Assembly (NCBI RefSeq): GCF_024868665.1
Contig: NC_079896.1
Span: 25,983,803 to 26,047,802 of the forward strand
Direction: 5' to 3'
Source: Triplophysa rosa
Lineage: Eukaryota; Chordata; Actinopteri; Cypriniformes; Nemacheilidae
Length of the DNA stretch: 64,000 nucleotides
Part shown: one piece after another, positions 11,170 through 23,854 of the stretch
Position numbering within the stretch: position 1 is the first letter of the stretch
Layout of the letters: the number at the start of each line of letters is the position of its first letter
Notes under the pieces: generated by a model
Database searches by the model: none
What the model was told of the DNA's origin: nothing
The model's input: only the letters and a program-made list of their open reading frames with translations
Translations under genes and position numbers: made by a program

Positions 11170-12999
11170 GCTACTAGTAGTCAGGGAAATTTACACAAAA
11201 ATGATTAATGAGTGTGTGTGTGCGTGTGAGAAAGAAAGAGTTAGCTGAGAGTGAAGATCAAAGCACATTTAGAGATGGTAGGAGGCAGTGCTCCTCTGGT
11301 TATGACCTATCAAAATGATTTCTACTCAAGGCTAAGTGCTATTCACTTCTCATTTATAGCAGATGAACTCTGTGGCTCTAACAGCACTGCAGGAATGAGC
11401 TTCAGGTGGAATTTTAATCATCTTTACACACCAATTCACTGCCATCAGTGTTACTCCATATTCTACATGACTAATTCACTGATGCATTCACTGAAATACA
11501 TGATTTGTTTGCAGGATTTATTAAGACAACTTCTCTCTCTCTCTTTCAATTCAGTTAAACAAAAAGTTGGAGCTCATTCACCTCAAATAATTAAAGAAAG
11601 TCATCGAAGGAATGAAAATTGGCTGTGGAGTAGAAAAAGACTATTTCTATTCAATTTCTCAAGTTATTAAATAAGAGCTTATATAGAAAACTGGCCTCTG
11701 AAAAATAAAAAGATGTTACCATAATCAAAAACACTGTCTGTCTATAAAGCATTAAAACTGCTTGTTGAATGAGAGAGAGAGAGAGGGCGGATAACTTTAA
11801 ACTGCCGATGCATATAAATCAGAAAATGGGCTATTCCGGTCTCAGATCCATTCAGCTTATTCATGAGGGCGGAGGAGGGGGCGTGGCTTTGTGATGGATG
11901 GTTGAAAAATACAGAAAAGAGACTGAATGCAAAAAAGTAGCAAGCGGCAAATGCCAAAATTTGTTTCACTTTATATCAGAGTTGTATACATTTATTTTGT
12001 GCCGAGTTTACATAAGGCCAGAAATTAAACCAGCGGTCTCACACGCACAGGAGAAACCAACCGTCTGGCCCTGACAGATTAAACCTGCTGTCTGACATTC
12101 AGAGATTTCACCGGTTATTTGACATGAAGAGATCAAAAGCAGCCCTCTGGTTATTAAAAGATTAAACACGTCTTCTGTGATTAATCCATTTTACTGATAC
12201 CCACAGAGCTGAACAACACAGAACAGACCGATAAAAGCAGGAAAACATGAGGGTTTAGAGTACAGGATCATTTTAATGTTTTGAGTCTGATCTTCTCTAC
12301 CGAGACACACAACAGCATTTTCAGTCCACTCCCTGCCGATCCGGGCCAGCCGGTACGTACTTTAAATGGTTTCACTTTCCACCGCAGGGCTGATAACGGA
12401 AATCTTGAGAATGTAAACACAAATGCGTCACACGCTCGGTTACACAAGAGACGGAGCTATAACGTTTCTGCACGCATTCTGTTAGCGCGATAAAATTCAG
12501 AGCTGAGAACAGTTTGTGATCATGCCGTGACGAACCAGGCTCACGTGGAAACATAACTGTAACCGTTCCAGACCATGCTTAGAACGGTCCGGCACGATGG
12601 TGGAAAAGCTCTCTTTGTGTAAGCACAAGCTTCACTTGGTAACCACCAGAATGCCAAAATAATAGAACCTCTTCTATATCTCCTTCATAACTGAACAATA
12701 AACACTAAAAAACATTTCCCTTTTCTATAAAACGTGTTGATCAAACTAACACCGCATTCACATTTATTCTGTATAGATCCAGGCTCATGCAAAGCATGCT
12801 GGGAACTGAAAACCCAGCTTTAGCAACGCAACTGTACCACCACAAAACAATTGATGTCAGTCTTGGATACAAATGGAAATTTCTCCGTGAACTCAGCTTG
12901 TCCGGACACGGGCGCACGTTCACATCTGTAACGCCGGCTAAACTTCAAAGAAAAATCTGATGCATTTACAGAAGCACGCCTGTCGTGTTTTAAAACCCA

Positions 13000-13290
13000 C
13001 AACACAGATCGCCGGTAATCGGTCGATCAGCAATGACAGGATTCCTCTCTCGCCCCGGACGGAAATTCCTCGGAATGGCCCAAAGCTCTTTGCCGGCCAG
13101 GAGCAAATTAACTGGGATATTTATTACTCGGGCGATAACATTTGTTTCCTCTGACAACTGGGTCATTACAAGAAGCGGAGGCTTGGACTCGACCAGCCCA
13201 TTATGACCCTGATGTGTTTCGCAATGTCATTACGGGCGGATTAATGCCGGCCATGAGAGCGGCTATATCACACTTTAATCTGAGAAGGAA
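13000..13290. other. Conserved-non-coding-like block (candidate enhancer)
   Basis: GC-balanced, non-repetitive sequence without an open frame, clearly different from the AT-rich flanks, for example 'gggcgataacatttgtttcc' and 'cattacgggcggattaatgc'. Assignment is by texture only. Confidence 0.35.
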
Positions 13291-15269
13291 AGCAGAATGA
13301 TGAAGCTTACTCGGCATCCAAATTCAATCATTCGCCATTCTCTCATGTTCGGGATAATGATCGTAACACTTTAGTTTTTTTTTCTGGAAATATATAAACT
13401 AATTACGATTATGGACGGTCATTTATCTCCAGCTGAACTCTCCGAGTTGCCTTTCCTAGAAGATGATCTGTGCAGACACGCGAGACCGTGCTTCGCGTTT
13501 GAACGTGTAATGACCTTAAACGTAACGTAATATCGTTCTGCAGGTCTTTGCCGCTTGTTATTTACCGCGTACGGTAAATATACTGGAAATCCCAGTGTTG
13601 AAATGAACCTCGAAAACCACGTCAGTTCCACCTGAAGGACAAAGTGATTATGAAAGCTCCATTAAGATGCATTATTGCTCGTCCCCACAGGATAGACCAA
13701 GTAATTCGGAACTGAATTAAGATGCAAATGATGAATTATAAAAGTCACAATTAATTAAATACAGAGACGGGTTTAAAAAAGGTTAAGGGAAGGTTGACAG
13801 AAAGTCCTTCAGTGGAAACCGTGTTAAAATTAGAAGTCTTCTTTAGAAGTAAAGCTCAGAAGCAGTGAACACCGCAGAGAGTTTGAGACGAGACCGAAGC
13901 AAGCACAGATGGTTATTTCATGCTCCGAGGCCTGTGCCTCCTTCTATTAAACAATTGGTCAATTCATGTAGGTGGAGGGATCTGTTAAACTGCGTTTGAT
14001 CCAAGTGAAAACTTTCAAATTCATTTACTTTCCCTAAGGACAAGATCGTAAAACCCAAAAAACACACTATTAGTGTAAAACTAATAGTAATCCAGATGCC
14101 AAACAAGTTTTTTCTTAGTTGAGAAATTAAAATAAACAACTTCGTGTAATTTGATAATTAAATCAAAGATATTCTTTTAACATTTGATACGGTTATAAAT
14201 GTATATTTTAAGGTCATTAATGGTATGTTCTTAAAACATTCACGTAGTGTTAAAAAACTGAAACAGGTACCAGCAACAACCAGCCATGTTTACGTTATCC
14301 GAAGTGGTCTATAAGGGCCATGTGCAAACCTAAATATGTGAAAAAAAGTCCTAAACCACAACAAATTTGCAACAATTTTCTAAACAAAGAAGCAAAAATT
14401 TCATGATCGTCAAAAGTTTTGTATGTGTTTCATCCTTTTAAGAGGTTATATAATATCGCTGCTGTCCTTCTGAAACCTTGTATCTCCATATTTTGTGATA
14501 TTTATTTTTTGCCATAGATCATTATTATTAGTCACACTTTATGTTTGTCACTGGGTTTTGCAAATATCTAACCAATAAAAAGTATTACAAAGTGCTTGTC
14601 AACTTTGACAACGCAGTATGTAATCATTTAAAAAGTAGAGTGTTTTTCTGAAAAACAGCGTATTTGGACATACTTTCAGAAGGACAGCGACAATATACAT
14701 TTATCAGTAACTTTTGTCTCTTATGTTCCTTGACATACTTGTCTTCATATGTGTTGAAGCCAAATGATGCCAAATATTTAACATAAAACCATACCCAACA
14801 TCTCAACTTATAAATAATAATTATTATAAGCTTACTGTTGTCTTAAACATTATCTATTTCTTACCAAAAAAGTTACAGATTGTAGCTTTAAATGGTCAAT
14901 TTTACATATAGCTTGAACAGCTTATTTTTTGAACAAGCAAAAAAAAGCATACACTTCTTTGACAGCAAAGCCAAACCACAGTCTCACTGTAAAACTTTAG
15001 AGTAAAAGCTCAAAGCGAACGGCTAAATTGAAAGACCATCCATTCGTTACCGTCCATTAGTCGTAGTGCAATAATGAACACTTTCAAACAATAACAATAG
15101 TTCTATTTGCTGGAACGTTTGCTCGCGTTTTTAACAAACGATGTTTTGGATTTGGACCCAGAGCTGAGCCCTCGGGCACAGTTAAGAGTGTATCAGCATT
15201 TATGGATTACACCATTAAAGAAAGTCTCTTTAAAGCATCCCAGAAGGGAATGCAGTTTTGCTCGCAGGG

Positions 15270-15620
15270 CTCATCAAGGCCCTCGCTGATGGCTCTCTCG
15301 CTCTCCTTGATGTCCACTCACGGCTCGGATCATTTATAAACAAAATGGGGCCTGCCAGATTCAGAGAGCTTCAAAATGGCCGTCCCACCCTCTGATTGAG
15401 ATTAATGTTCCCACCCCATCGCAGATTAGAGGAGTGAAGTAACCGTCTCTGATTTCAACTCGAACAGGGATTTATGATGGAGAAACGCGGAGATGAGGTT
15501 ACGCCTGTCATTGATCCGCTAAGGCGAACGCTGTCGGGCCTGGGAGATGACCTGATGCGGCTGCTATTGATAACTGATAAACAACATCTGTCAGATGTAG
15601 ATGACTGACACACAATGATT
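15270..15620. other. Conserved-non-coding-like block (candidate enhancer)
   Basis: Long, complex, GC-balanced stretch with homeodomain-type and GATA-type cores ('ttgattgagattaatg'-like, 'gctattgataactgataaac'). It contains no repeat and no sustained frame. It is the most enhancer-like block in the window by eye; conservation is untested. Confidence 0.4.
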
Positions 15621-16419
15621 CACGTCTTTTTCACAAAACATGCATTAAATGTGCTAAAAGAGTCAACTGTGCCTCAGTTTTTCCACCGTAACGAAACTAC
15701 AGGTCAAAAACAAAGTAATCTATACTGAGTTTTTATTTTTATACAGTATACATACACAAACACACCAAAAAATACTATATTCACATTCTAAAGAAATGCT
15801 CGGTTATTTTTAGCACAGCATTGGGTTGAAAATGGACAAACCCAGTCTTAGGGTAAAATTAACCCAGAAAATATTTTTGACCCAACACTTAGCATAGGTT
15901 AATTTACAACCCAACAGTTGGCTTTGTCCCTTTTTTTGACCCAACACTAGGTTGAAATTAAACAAGCACTTTTCTCTCGTTTTTGACGAAAGCGGACTCA
16001 ATAAACTGCCAAACTTCTTTAAATTCTTCTCATCGCTGAGCTTCAGTTTACACTCCAAGCAAACTGCAACATGCATACAAAGTTTAAATACATCTTAACA
16101 TATTTAATAAATAAAGTAGAGTTTTTTTAGAGTTTGACATCACTTTTTGGCTACATAACAGGTGTATTATGGTGTATAAATGCTTCTATCTGCTACATTT
16201 TAGTAATAATCTCATAGGTACCTGCTGCTCGGTGACTATTTATAAAAACTCCTACAGGAAAATAAAGAGAGGTTTGGGCAATATAAACATATCTCAGTTT
16301 TAGAGTTTCTACTGTCATTAATGGTCTTTAAAAACCTTTTTTTTAAATCTGATTTTAATTAATAAGTATCTTTGCAACAAAACAACTGCAATGATGAAGT
16401 AAAAGTTATACAGTATTTA

Positions 16420-17165
16420 TGTTTAATACATACAATATCTTATATTGATGACACGCGTTGTAAATGGAATGGCCCAATATAGAAATTATTTAAAAATGTG
16501 CTGTATATGCATTGCATTTTTAAAGTAAGCACACACTGTTAAAAATGAACGATGTAGTTACGACTGTTTCCCGAAACCGTAGTAACTCTGTCGGAGATCA
16601 ATTGTTTGAACCAAGTTGGTTCAGCAATCTAGTTAATGACGCCACACAGGTGGTGGAGTAATGACGTCTACTAATAACTACGTTCGGATCGAATTAATGT
16701 CAAATTCTTGCTGTAAATGACATACATTGCATTTAAAAAGCTACTTTTGTTATCCTATTTTTGTGACCTGTTGTTTTATTTCACGATATTTAATTCATTC
16801 ATAAGTTTTCTTCTACGTCACTCCGCCCAGAGATTCCCCAGGGTCCTAGAACACGTATGAGTCACTTTTCAAAAACATCGCATCTATTTTCTTGACAAAC
16901 TAAAAGACGCGAAATTGAATTTGTATATATTTAGAATGATGGATATAGAATGCACTGCATGTTGCTTGCTTTGTTCAAAAGCATGTAAGTCTACATGTCA
17001 TAATATCAAGGAACTATGCACGCTAGACCTGTATTTCCAACCACGCAACTTTGCGATGCTGCTTGCGATTGATCGTTGGAACGCTGGTTTCGGGAAACAA
17101 CCGAATCGTTGAACTATGCTGGAACGACGGAACTTGCGACCACAGTTGGCTAACGATGCTTTTCA
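16420..17165. repeat. Left arm of a large inverted repeat
   Basis: Reads 'tttaatacatacaatatc...ctaacgatgctttt' and is matched in reverse complement by 18553-19258. Arms are about 700 bp and highly similar, separated by about 1.4 kb of unrelated DNA. Internal 'gtttcccgaaac' and 'ggtttcgggaaac' motifs suggest each arm is a DNA transposon copy of one family. Confidence 0.85.
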
Positions 17166-18552
17166 GCATCGCTCTACTACAGATCAATTAGACTCAAAAA
17201 TGCTCTCAAAACCAAATTTATTCAAACTGTCTGTTGACTTTTCCTCTTTTTCAGCAGTGCCAAAATCCAACAACACTTCTTGCTGTCTGCGTTACAGCCT
17301 TTGTTGTTTAATACGCTGTAATTATTGCTCATGTTTTTTATGGACGGTGCGAAAACGTGTTGTGAAATTGGCAGTGAAATTAACAGGCTGTTAGATGATC
17401 GCACGAAACAATTATCTGCTTCCTGCGTGGGCGACACAAAGCGTAGATATCACGGAACAAAAACATTTCCAAGGGTTTTACAGGCGTTCTGCATTTTTGG
17501 GTTTTCACACCACATTGAAGACCAAATGTTAAATGTTTTTTTTTCCGGTTGCTGGCTTCTTTATTCACTTCTCTCTTGAAACGACGACTGAAAGCTCGCC
17601 GCACTGGCTCTTTTGTGTTTCAGAGGGCTTCAGAGCGTCGCTCCGTGCAGTTAAAAGAGTCTCTGGCACGGTTCACCTCATTTCTCCCAGCACTTAAACC
17701 TGTTGGTTCTTACTTCAGATAACCTCTCCGTTTTTGGACGAACCGACGGGAAAGGGGGCTTTTACTGGCTGGCCACCTGTTCTCTTCCTTTCCAAAGAAA
17801 TATGGAAAGAGAAAAAGGCATGTTTGAAAGAGATACTGAGAAATAATAAAGAGGAGAAAGGAAAAAGACCTCGACGAGAAGCATCTGCTTTTCTGTTAAA
17901 AATGAGATATCGGCTTTTTAAGAAAAACAATACTTTCTTCAGAAAAGACACACAAGCTGTGCTACAGTATATATTTCTTTTCACAGCTTTTAATAAGAAA
18001 GTCTGCCATACCTCAGGAAAGCAAAAAGTGCTCAACCTGAATGCTGCCATCAATGTTTTGAGCCACAAAAATTGGCCACTAGCAATCTGAAATACCATAT
18101 TAAAATATTTCATATTCATATAGTGCATCAGTTTTAATTTCCCCGGCTACTATTAAATGTGAGAAAGCTGCTCGTTGTCCCAAATAACCGGTTTGTGTTT
18201 GTAAATCACAAAAAAACATTACATCCTGACAGTCGGTCTGGATAACATCTGCAAACTGGGACAGGAATGTAAATGGTCAGGAAGTCACAGCCATGTATTT
18301 ACATGATCAGCGAGACGGATCACAGGCCTGGTTATTGTTATGGATGTTTTTAAAAAAGGAAATTCAATTGAAAGAGTCCTACTAACTCAATCTCCGTTCC
18401 GTTCCAAGGCTGAAAACATTCAAATGGATCTAGGGCGAAACTGCAGATCTCTGCAGAAAACACAGAAACTTTAAAGAGACTTGAGTGTTATTTAGGTTCA
18501 AGTTTATTTATAAAGCACATTTAAGCACGGACCAGGGGTGCGTTTCTCAAAA
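17166..18552. other. Spacer of the inverted repeat, no gene recognised
   Basis: Overlapping open frames exist on both strands (17715-18128 minus, 17734-18090 plus), but neither shows a domain, codon structure or splice context. The purine-rich composition explains the long frames. Confidence 0.4.
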
Positions 18553-19258
18553 GCATCGTTAGCCAACTATGGTCGCAAGTTCCGTCATTCCAGCATAGTT
18601 CAACGATTCGGTTGTTTCCCGAAACCAGCGTTCCAACGATCAATCGCTGGAACTACAGGTCTATAGCGCTTTGATATTATGACATGTAGACTTACATGCT
18701 TTTGAACAAAGCAAGCAACATGCAGTGCATTCTATATCCATCATACTAAATATATACAAATCCAATTTCGCATCTTTTAGTTTGTCAAGAAAATAGATGC
18801 GATGTTTTTGAAAAGTGACTCATACGTGTTCTAGGACCCTGGGGAATCCCTGGGCGGAGTGACGTAGAAGAAAACTTATGAATGAATTAAATATCGTGAA
18901 ATAAAACAACAGGTCACAAAAATAGGATAACAAAAGTAGCTTTTTAAATGCAATGTATGTCATTTACAGCAAGAATTTGACATTAATTCGATCCGAACGT
19001 AGTTATTAGTAGACGTCATTACTCCACCACCTGTGTGGCGTCATTAACTAGATTGCTGAACCAACTTGGTTCAAACAATTGATCTCCGACAGAGTTACTA
19101 CGGTTTCGGGAAACAGTCGTAACTACATCGTTCATTTTTAACAGTGTGTGCTTACTTTAAAAATGCAATGCATATACAGCACATTTTAAAATAATTTCTA
19201 TATTGGGCCATTCCATTTACAACGCGTGTCATCACTATAAGATATTGTATGTATTAAA
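18553..19258. repeat. Right arm of the large inverted repeat
   Basis: Reverse complement of 16420-17165, including flanking bases out to 'gatattgtatgtattaaa'. Differences are scattered substitutions and short indels, for example around 18655-18675, where the left arm has extra sequence. Confidence 0.85.
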
Positions 19259-19285
19259 GAGCAATTTGAATTTTCCTCCATATAC

Positions 19286-19391
19286 CCGAGTCATGTCCAA
19301 GGCCGGCTTCATCTGACCAGAGAAGATGAGGAGCTTGGGTCTGTCCATCCAGACTTCACCATTCAGCGGAGCCAAAGCAGACCTCAGGGTC
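19286..19391 (-). CDS. Orphan internal coding exon, gene not identified
   Basis: On the minus strand a polypyrimidine-rich acceptor (…tttcattgttaatag) precedes a 106-nt open exon that ends at a donor CGG|GTATATGG. Reading in phase (one base completing the previous codon) gives 35 residues with no stop, including 'LNGEVWMDRPKLLIFSGQ' and 'MKPALDMTR'. The composition is protein-like and unlike its flanks, and both splice sites fit. I do not recognise the family. No second exon of the same gene was found, so the rest would lie outside the window or in very distant exons. If real, the gene runs right to left and part of the gene-poor region is its intron. Confidence 0.5.
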
Positions 19392-20518
19392 CTATTAACA
19401 ATGAAAGTGGTCAGGAGAGCGTGTCAGCGTTTATGACCTCAGCGGAAAGAACAGAGAGAATATTGCTACCATTATTCTTGCTTCGTTGTTTCACTACTTA
19501 GTGAAGGTCAGTTCCAGAAAGAGGTCAAACTGAGAGGTGGGATGGGAGCAAAGAAGAATTTATATTCTCAAAAAAAGCGCTCTCACTGTCTGCGAGTCTG
19601 TGAAGCCCGCGTTGTATAAAGACCCCCCTCACTTTTTAACTCTTTTTATTTAATATAACTTCAGAATAACAATACAATCCTCACTTAACTGTGAAGCTCA
19701 CGCTGTACAGATGACAAAGTATTTTAACAAACGAATAAATGTATAAATATATCATATATACATGCAAATATTTCCAAAATATATACATGTGTACTGTACG
19801 TGTTTATAAATATGAAATAAATAAGCGCACAGACATACATTATGTACAGTATTCTGGATGTGATTAATCACGCTTAATCGTTGAATGGGCTACTTTGATG
19901 TAAACTAAACTGAACTAATTGTTGAAATTATGACAATTCTGTACTTGCTTATAAAAACCATAACAAAACATTTATTTGTAGATTAAGCAGCAGATTGCAC
20001 TGTATAAACCTCTGTTTCATGTAAAAAGGCCTTTCTTAATTTTACAACACTCACAAAATCCAGAATACAGGGGAGCACAAAATCCTTCTATGTCGGAGAG
20101 GAGAGGAGAGGAGACGAGACGAGAAGACTGAGAGCTCTCTGTTTAGAGAAAATAATCACCATTATATGAGCTGACTTGTGACACTTTTAAAGCTTAAAAT
20201 AGATGTACAGCATGCAAGATGCCTTTAGACAAACATGCACATTAGAGAATAAATGGCTCCTCTATGGCTCTTTGAAGCACCTTGTAGCACTTCAGCAAAA
20301 TACCCTTTACATATTAGAAAGCATTTTCATTGAAATATAGACAACATTATTGCGTTTATGCTTCTCTGGAGATATAGCTGAACAATCCTTAAGTAGAAAA
20401 ATGAACATCTATTCACCCTCATGTCATTCCACACCTGTTTGATCTTCTGTCGAGCAGATGCCCTGGTTCTTCTTTTCTATACAATGACGGTGAATGGGGA
20501 CGAGACCATGAAGCTTGA
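19392..20518. other. AT-rich DNA, no gene recognised
   Basis: Contains an AT-rich stretch (19660-19900) and a short GGAGA-type purine tract near 20096-20125. At 20399-20518 there is a truncated piece resembling the palindromic MITE that follows. Confidence 0.4.
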
Positions 20519-20795
20519 AGTGATTGTTCACCCAAAAATGAAAATTCTATCATCATTTATTCACCTTCTTGTCATTTCCAACCTGTTTGACTGTATGACT
20601 GCGCAACACAAATTAAGATATTTTGAAGAATGTTGTTAACCGGAACCTATTCGCTTCGCTCTTCGGTGACCAACATTCTTCAAAATATCTACTTTTGTGT
20701 TCTGCAGAAGAAAGAAAGTCAGACATGTTTGAAATGACAAGTGGGTGAGTAAATGCTAACAGAATTTTCATTTTTGGGAAAACTATCCCTTTAAA
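20519..20795. mobile_element. Palindromic MITE, 'gttcacccaaaaatgaaaat' family
   Basis: Left end 'gattgttcacccaaaaatga' and right end 'tcatttttgggaaaactatc' form inverted arms around a short centre with 'agatattttgaagaatgttg' and its complement. Other members in the window are at 21211-21487, 22637-22950 and 56568-56877, with a piece near 26650-26760. This palindromic family is very common in cyprinid DNA. Confidence 0.75.
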
Positions 20796-21210
20796 AAAGC
20801 TTATACATAGGCATATGTAACCTATAAGCTGGTGTGGTTCAAAACGATGACAAAATTCGTATTCGGAAGATATAAGTATAAATATGTTGCCTATGATGTG
20901 TGCCCTAAAAAAGTGAATTTTATTGACATCATTCTGCACTTCACATTCTCATCAAATTTCCTGTCCAATCAAATCACTCTTTAGAATCTGAAGTGCCCCG
21001 CCTCCTACATTATAAGCAGCATCTCAAATAAGTAACTTTCTCATACATTTACAATTTTTTATGGTGAATGACGCACTGTAAAAACAATTCTTTGCTGCCT
21101 TGAATTTTTCAGTACAACCAACTTGGCTTTACAAGTCATTTCAGCCTTTTTACATTACTTCAACACGTCAAAATAAGTAAGTTATAACAACTCCCCACTA
21201 GCCAAAACTT

Positions 21211-21487
21211 AAAGGGATACTTCACCCAAAAATACAAATTCTGTCATCATTTACTCAGGAAAGGAAAGATATTTGGAAGAATGTCAGTATCCAAACAGAT
21301 CTCATCCCCCATTGACTTCCATAGTATTTACTTTCCCTACTATGGCAGTAAATGGGGATCTGTTTGGTTACTGACATTCTTCCAAATATCTCTCTTTGTG
21401 TTCAGCAGAAAAAAGAAATGTATACAGGTTTGGAACAACTTAAGGGTGTGTAAATGATGACAGAATTTTCATATTTGGGTGAACTAA
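21211..21487. mobile_element. Palindromic MITE, same family
   Basis: Begins 'aaagggatacttcacccaaa' and ends 'catatttgggtgaacta'. The inverted arms include 'atatttggaagaatgtcagt' and its complement around a short spacer. Confidence 0.75.
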
Positions 21488-22399
21488 CAGTTCTATGCAA
21501 AGTGAGTAATATTTTGAAATGATGTACCATTTGCACATTGTAGAATTTGTGTCCATCACTGTTTTTGTTATTGCTGACTGAGAGACACCACAGTATTATC
21601 ATTGGAGTAGAACTGTGTCTGTGAAGATTCCCTGGGTACGTTTCTTGTGAAGCCAGGGTTTTATAAATGTCTCCTCGCAGCAGAATGAAAGTCTTGTGTG
21701 TACCGGTGCTCTCACAAGAGTTATTAGTCACGCTCCACTACGTCATAGCATCATAAACAGAGAGCAAGAGGAAGTGAAATCACAAGGTGAGTGTCATCTT
21801 CAATCACAGGAGAAATCAATGGCACGGCCTGTTAATCAAACTCAGAGGGAATTACCTCTCAGGAAAAGAAAATCCTGTTTATTACACTGTAAGCGTGATT
21901 AGTTCACTCATATTATTATGGAAATCAATTGACGCCTTAAATGATTTCTGTTAGACAGCTTGTGTGTGTCATTACGGTGTGTCGAATCTCACAAACCCTG
22001 TCACAAAACCTGATCTAATTTCCCTTCAAACGATATATAAATATTAAACATAAAAACAATGACTTGGTTTGGTATTGTTACATTACTGTTAATGACTAAT
22101 AAGCACACTGAGTAAATTCTCATTACCGTAATGCAAAAAAAATTGAATTCTCATCACTCACACATCTCATCAAAAAATATGTGGGTTGTGTTTGCTGTGT
22201 TATATTAATATATTATGTTACGTATTCATTTTTAAAAGTCTTTGCATTTTACAGTCATTTTTACTGTAAAGGCCAATTCACACCACGGACAAAACCCCAA
22301 AAACAAAGTTTTAAAAATCATTCTAATTTTAAAAGAATAGCAAAATCCACACCACAAACATAACAATACAGAGCAACAAATTCCGATATTGTTTGGGTC
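21488..22399. other. No gene recognised
   Basis: Open frames at 21402-21902 are short, overlap on opposite strands and have no domain. The remainder is AT-rich unique sequence. Confidence 0.35.
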
Positions 22400-22615
22400 T
22401 CTTCCAAAACGATTTTGAATCTCACAAACGTCTCCGTCATTAGAGTTTCAGAAGAGATCTCAACAATGTGTCAAACTGAGCTCAGATTTGTCTGCAAGAT
22501 CTATTTTTTTTCTTTCAAACAACTTCATGAGAAACATCTGAGACGATAATTATATATTTAAATGAATAAACTGAGAACTCCACCAAATCTTAACAGCCAA
22601 TCAAAAGCCATTGAA
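22400..22615 (+). repeat. Dispersed repeat, copy 1 of 3 (unnamed family)
   Basis: Contains 'tctcacaaacgtctc', 'gagtttcagaagagatctc', 'caaactgagctcagattt', then 'gagaaacatctgagac' and 'gaactccaccaaatct'. The same ordered blocks recur at 24735-25005 and 60600-60855 on the same strand, with substitutions and indels. I do not recognise the family. Confidence 0.6.
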
Positions 22616-22636
22616 AATGAAAGTGCTTGTAAATTG

Positions 22637-22950
22637 AAAGGGACAGTTCACCCAAAAATGAAAATCCGGCCATCATTTACTCACCCTCTTGTCATTTCAA
22701 ACCTTTATGACTTTTTTTCTGTCGCAGAACACAAGAGAAGATATTTGGAAAAAAGTCGGTAACCGAACAGCACTGGACCCCATTCACTTCTATTGTATGG
22801 ACACAAAAACCAATGCAAGTGAATGGGGTCCAGTTAACAACATTTTTTGTGTTCTGCAGAAGAAAGAAAGTCATTCATGTATGAAATGACAATAGGGTGA
22901 GTAAATGATGACAGAGTTTGATCTATCATAGATTAAACTATCACTTTAAA
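22637..22950. mobile_element. Palindromic MITE, same family as 20519-20795
   Basis: Begins 'aaagggacagttcacccaaa' and ends 'gattaaactatcacttta'. The arms contain 'ccccattcacttctattgta' and its complement around the centre. Confidence 0.75.
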
Positions 22951-23008
22951 ATACGAAACTGCAGTGTGCAAGCTAGGAATAAACAAAACTTACTGGGTTC
23001 ATGTGGAC

Positions 23009-23854
23009 TAGGGCTGGGCAAAAAAAATTGATTCATTGTTTTTTTTAATGCGGTCGATTCAATATCGATTCTCAAAAGCTGTGAATCGATTTTTTTTCTT
23101 TCATATTTCCACAAGCAATGAACATTCATTAAAGTGAATGTTATTGCTACTACTATCCACTAGATGTCACTTTTCTTTTTACAACGGGTGGATGTTACAA
23201 CAGGGAGCATTTCGTTCATTCATTGCTTAATTAACATGGCGGATGCGGGTGTGTCGTCGAATTTTACATCACCTTCACATAAAAGCAGGGCTGGATTGGT
23301 AATCGGGCATACCGGGCATTTTCCCGGTGCATGGGCCGATGTACTTTTTGGGCCGAAACGGACGCATGGGCCAGAGAGATGGATGGATTAGAAGCGTGAA
23401 TCGGGCGCGTATGCACGGAACGCGAATGTAATTGCGAATCGGACATGTATGCAGGAAAGGCAATGACAGCAGCACAACCTACCACTCGCATGGTGGAGGG
23501 CCGAAGCTGGTCAAAAATGCCAGGGCCAATTTAACGTCCCAGTCCAGCCCTGCATAAAAGGCAGCGGTTCATATGATTGCAGCCTCTCTTTACAGCTAAT
23601 TTTGTGAAATTTTGTTTGTTATACTGTATCTAAAATGTAAAATAACCTGTTCTGTTTCAATATATAAGCGTGTTTAAAGTTTAATATACAGGTTTGTGGC
23701 TCTTCATTTCATTTTTTAATTCACCATTGTAATGTGATATTTACTGATCTTTTTTAGAAATATCTATAGGATTTGTATTAAATCTATAATCATTGACTTG
23801 AATCGAGAATCGAATTGAATCGAATCGAAACATCAGAATCGATACCCAGCCCTA
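23009..23854. mobile_element. hAT-like element carrying a second, nested hAT element
   Basis: Inverted termini TAGGGCTGGGCAAA and gatacccagcccta, with repeated 'aatcgatt/gaatcgaat' subterminal motifs at both ends. No clean 8-bp duplication is visible at its borders. The element at 23286-23552 is inserted within it, so this outer element is older. Confidence 0.65.
23286..23552. mobile_element. Nested non-autonomous hAT element with perfect target duplication
   Basis: Termini CAGGGCTGGATTGG and ccagtccagccctg are flanked by a perfect 8-bp direct repeat cataaaag (23278-23285 and 23553-23560). It is 267 bp long with no coding capacity, and sits inside the hAT-like element at 23009-23854. Confidence 0.9.

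Larger units (their letters stand above)
11178..16419. other. Gene-poor stretch with conserved-looking blocks
   Basis: The longest open frame (11251-11670, 139 codons) is AT-driven, has no domain or splice context, and is rejected as a gene. Complex, repeat-free blocks at 13000-13290 and 15270-15620 are listed separately. At about 15820-15960 there are repeated 'acccaaca/gggtt' motifs of the kind seen in fish MITEs. Confidence 0.4.

Noticed and set aside
11251..11670. 139-codon plus-strand open frame
   Set aside because: AT-driven composition, no domain, no splice or promoter context, flanked by repeats.
17715..18128. Overlapping long open frames on both strands in the inverted-repeat spacer
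   Set aside because: Purine-rich sequence explains the lack of stops; neither frame shows family features.
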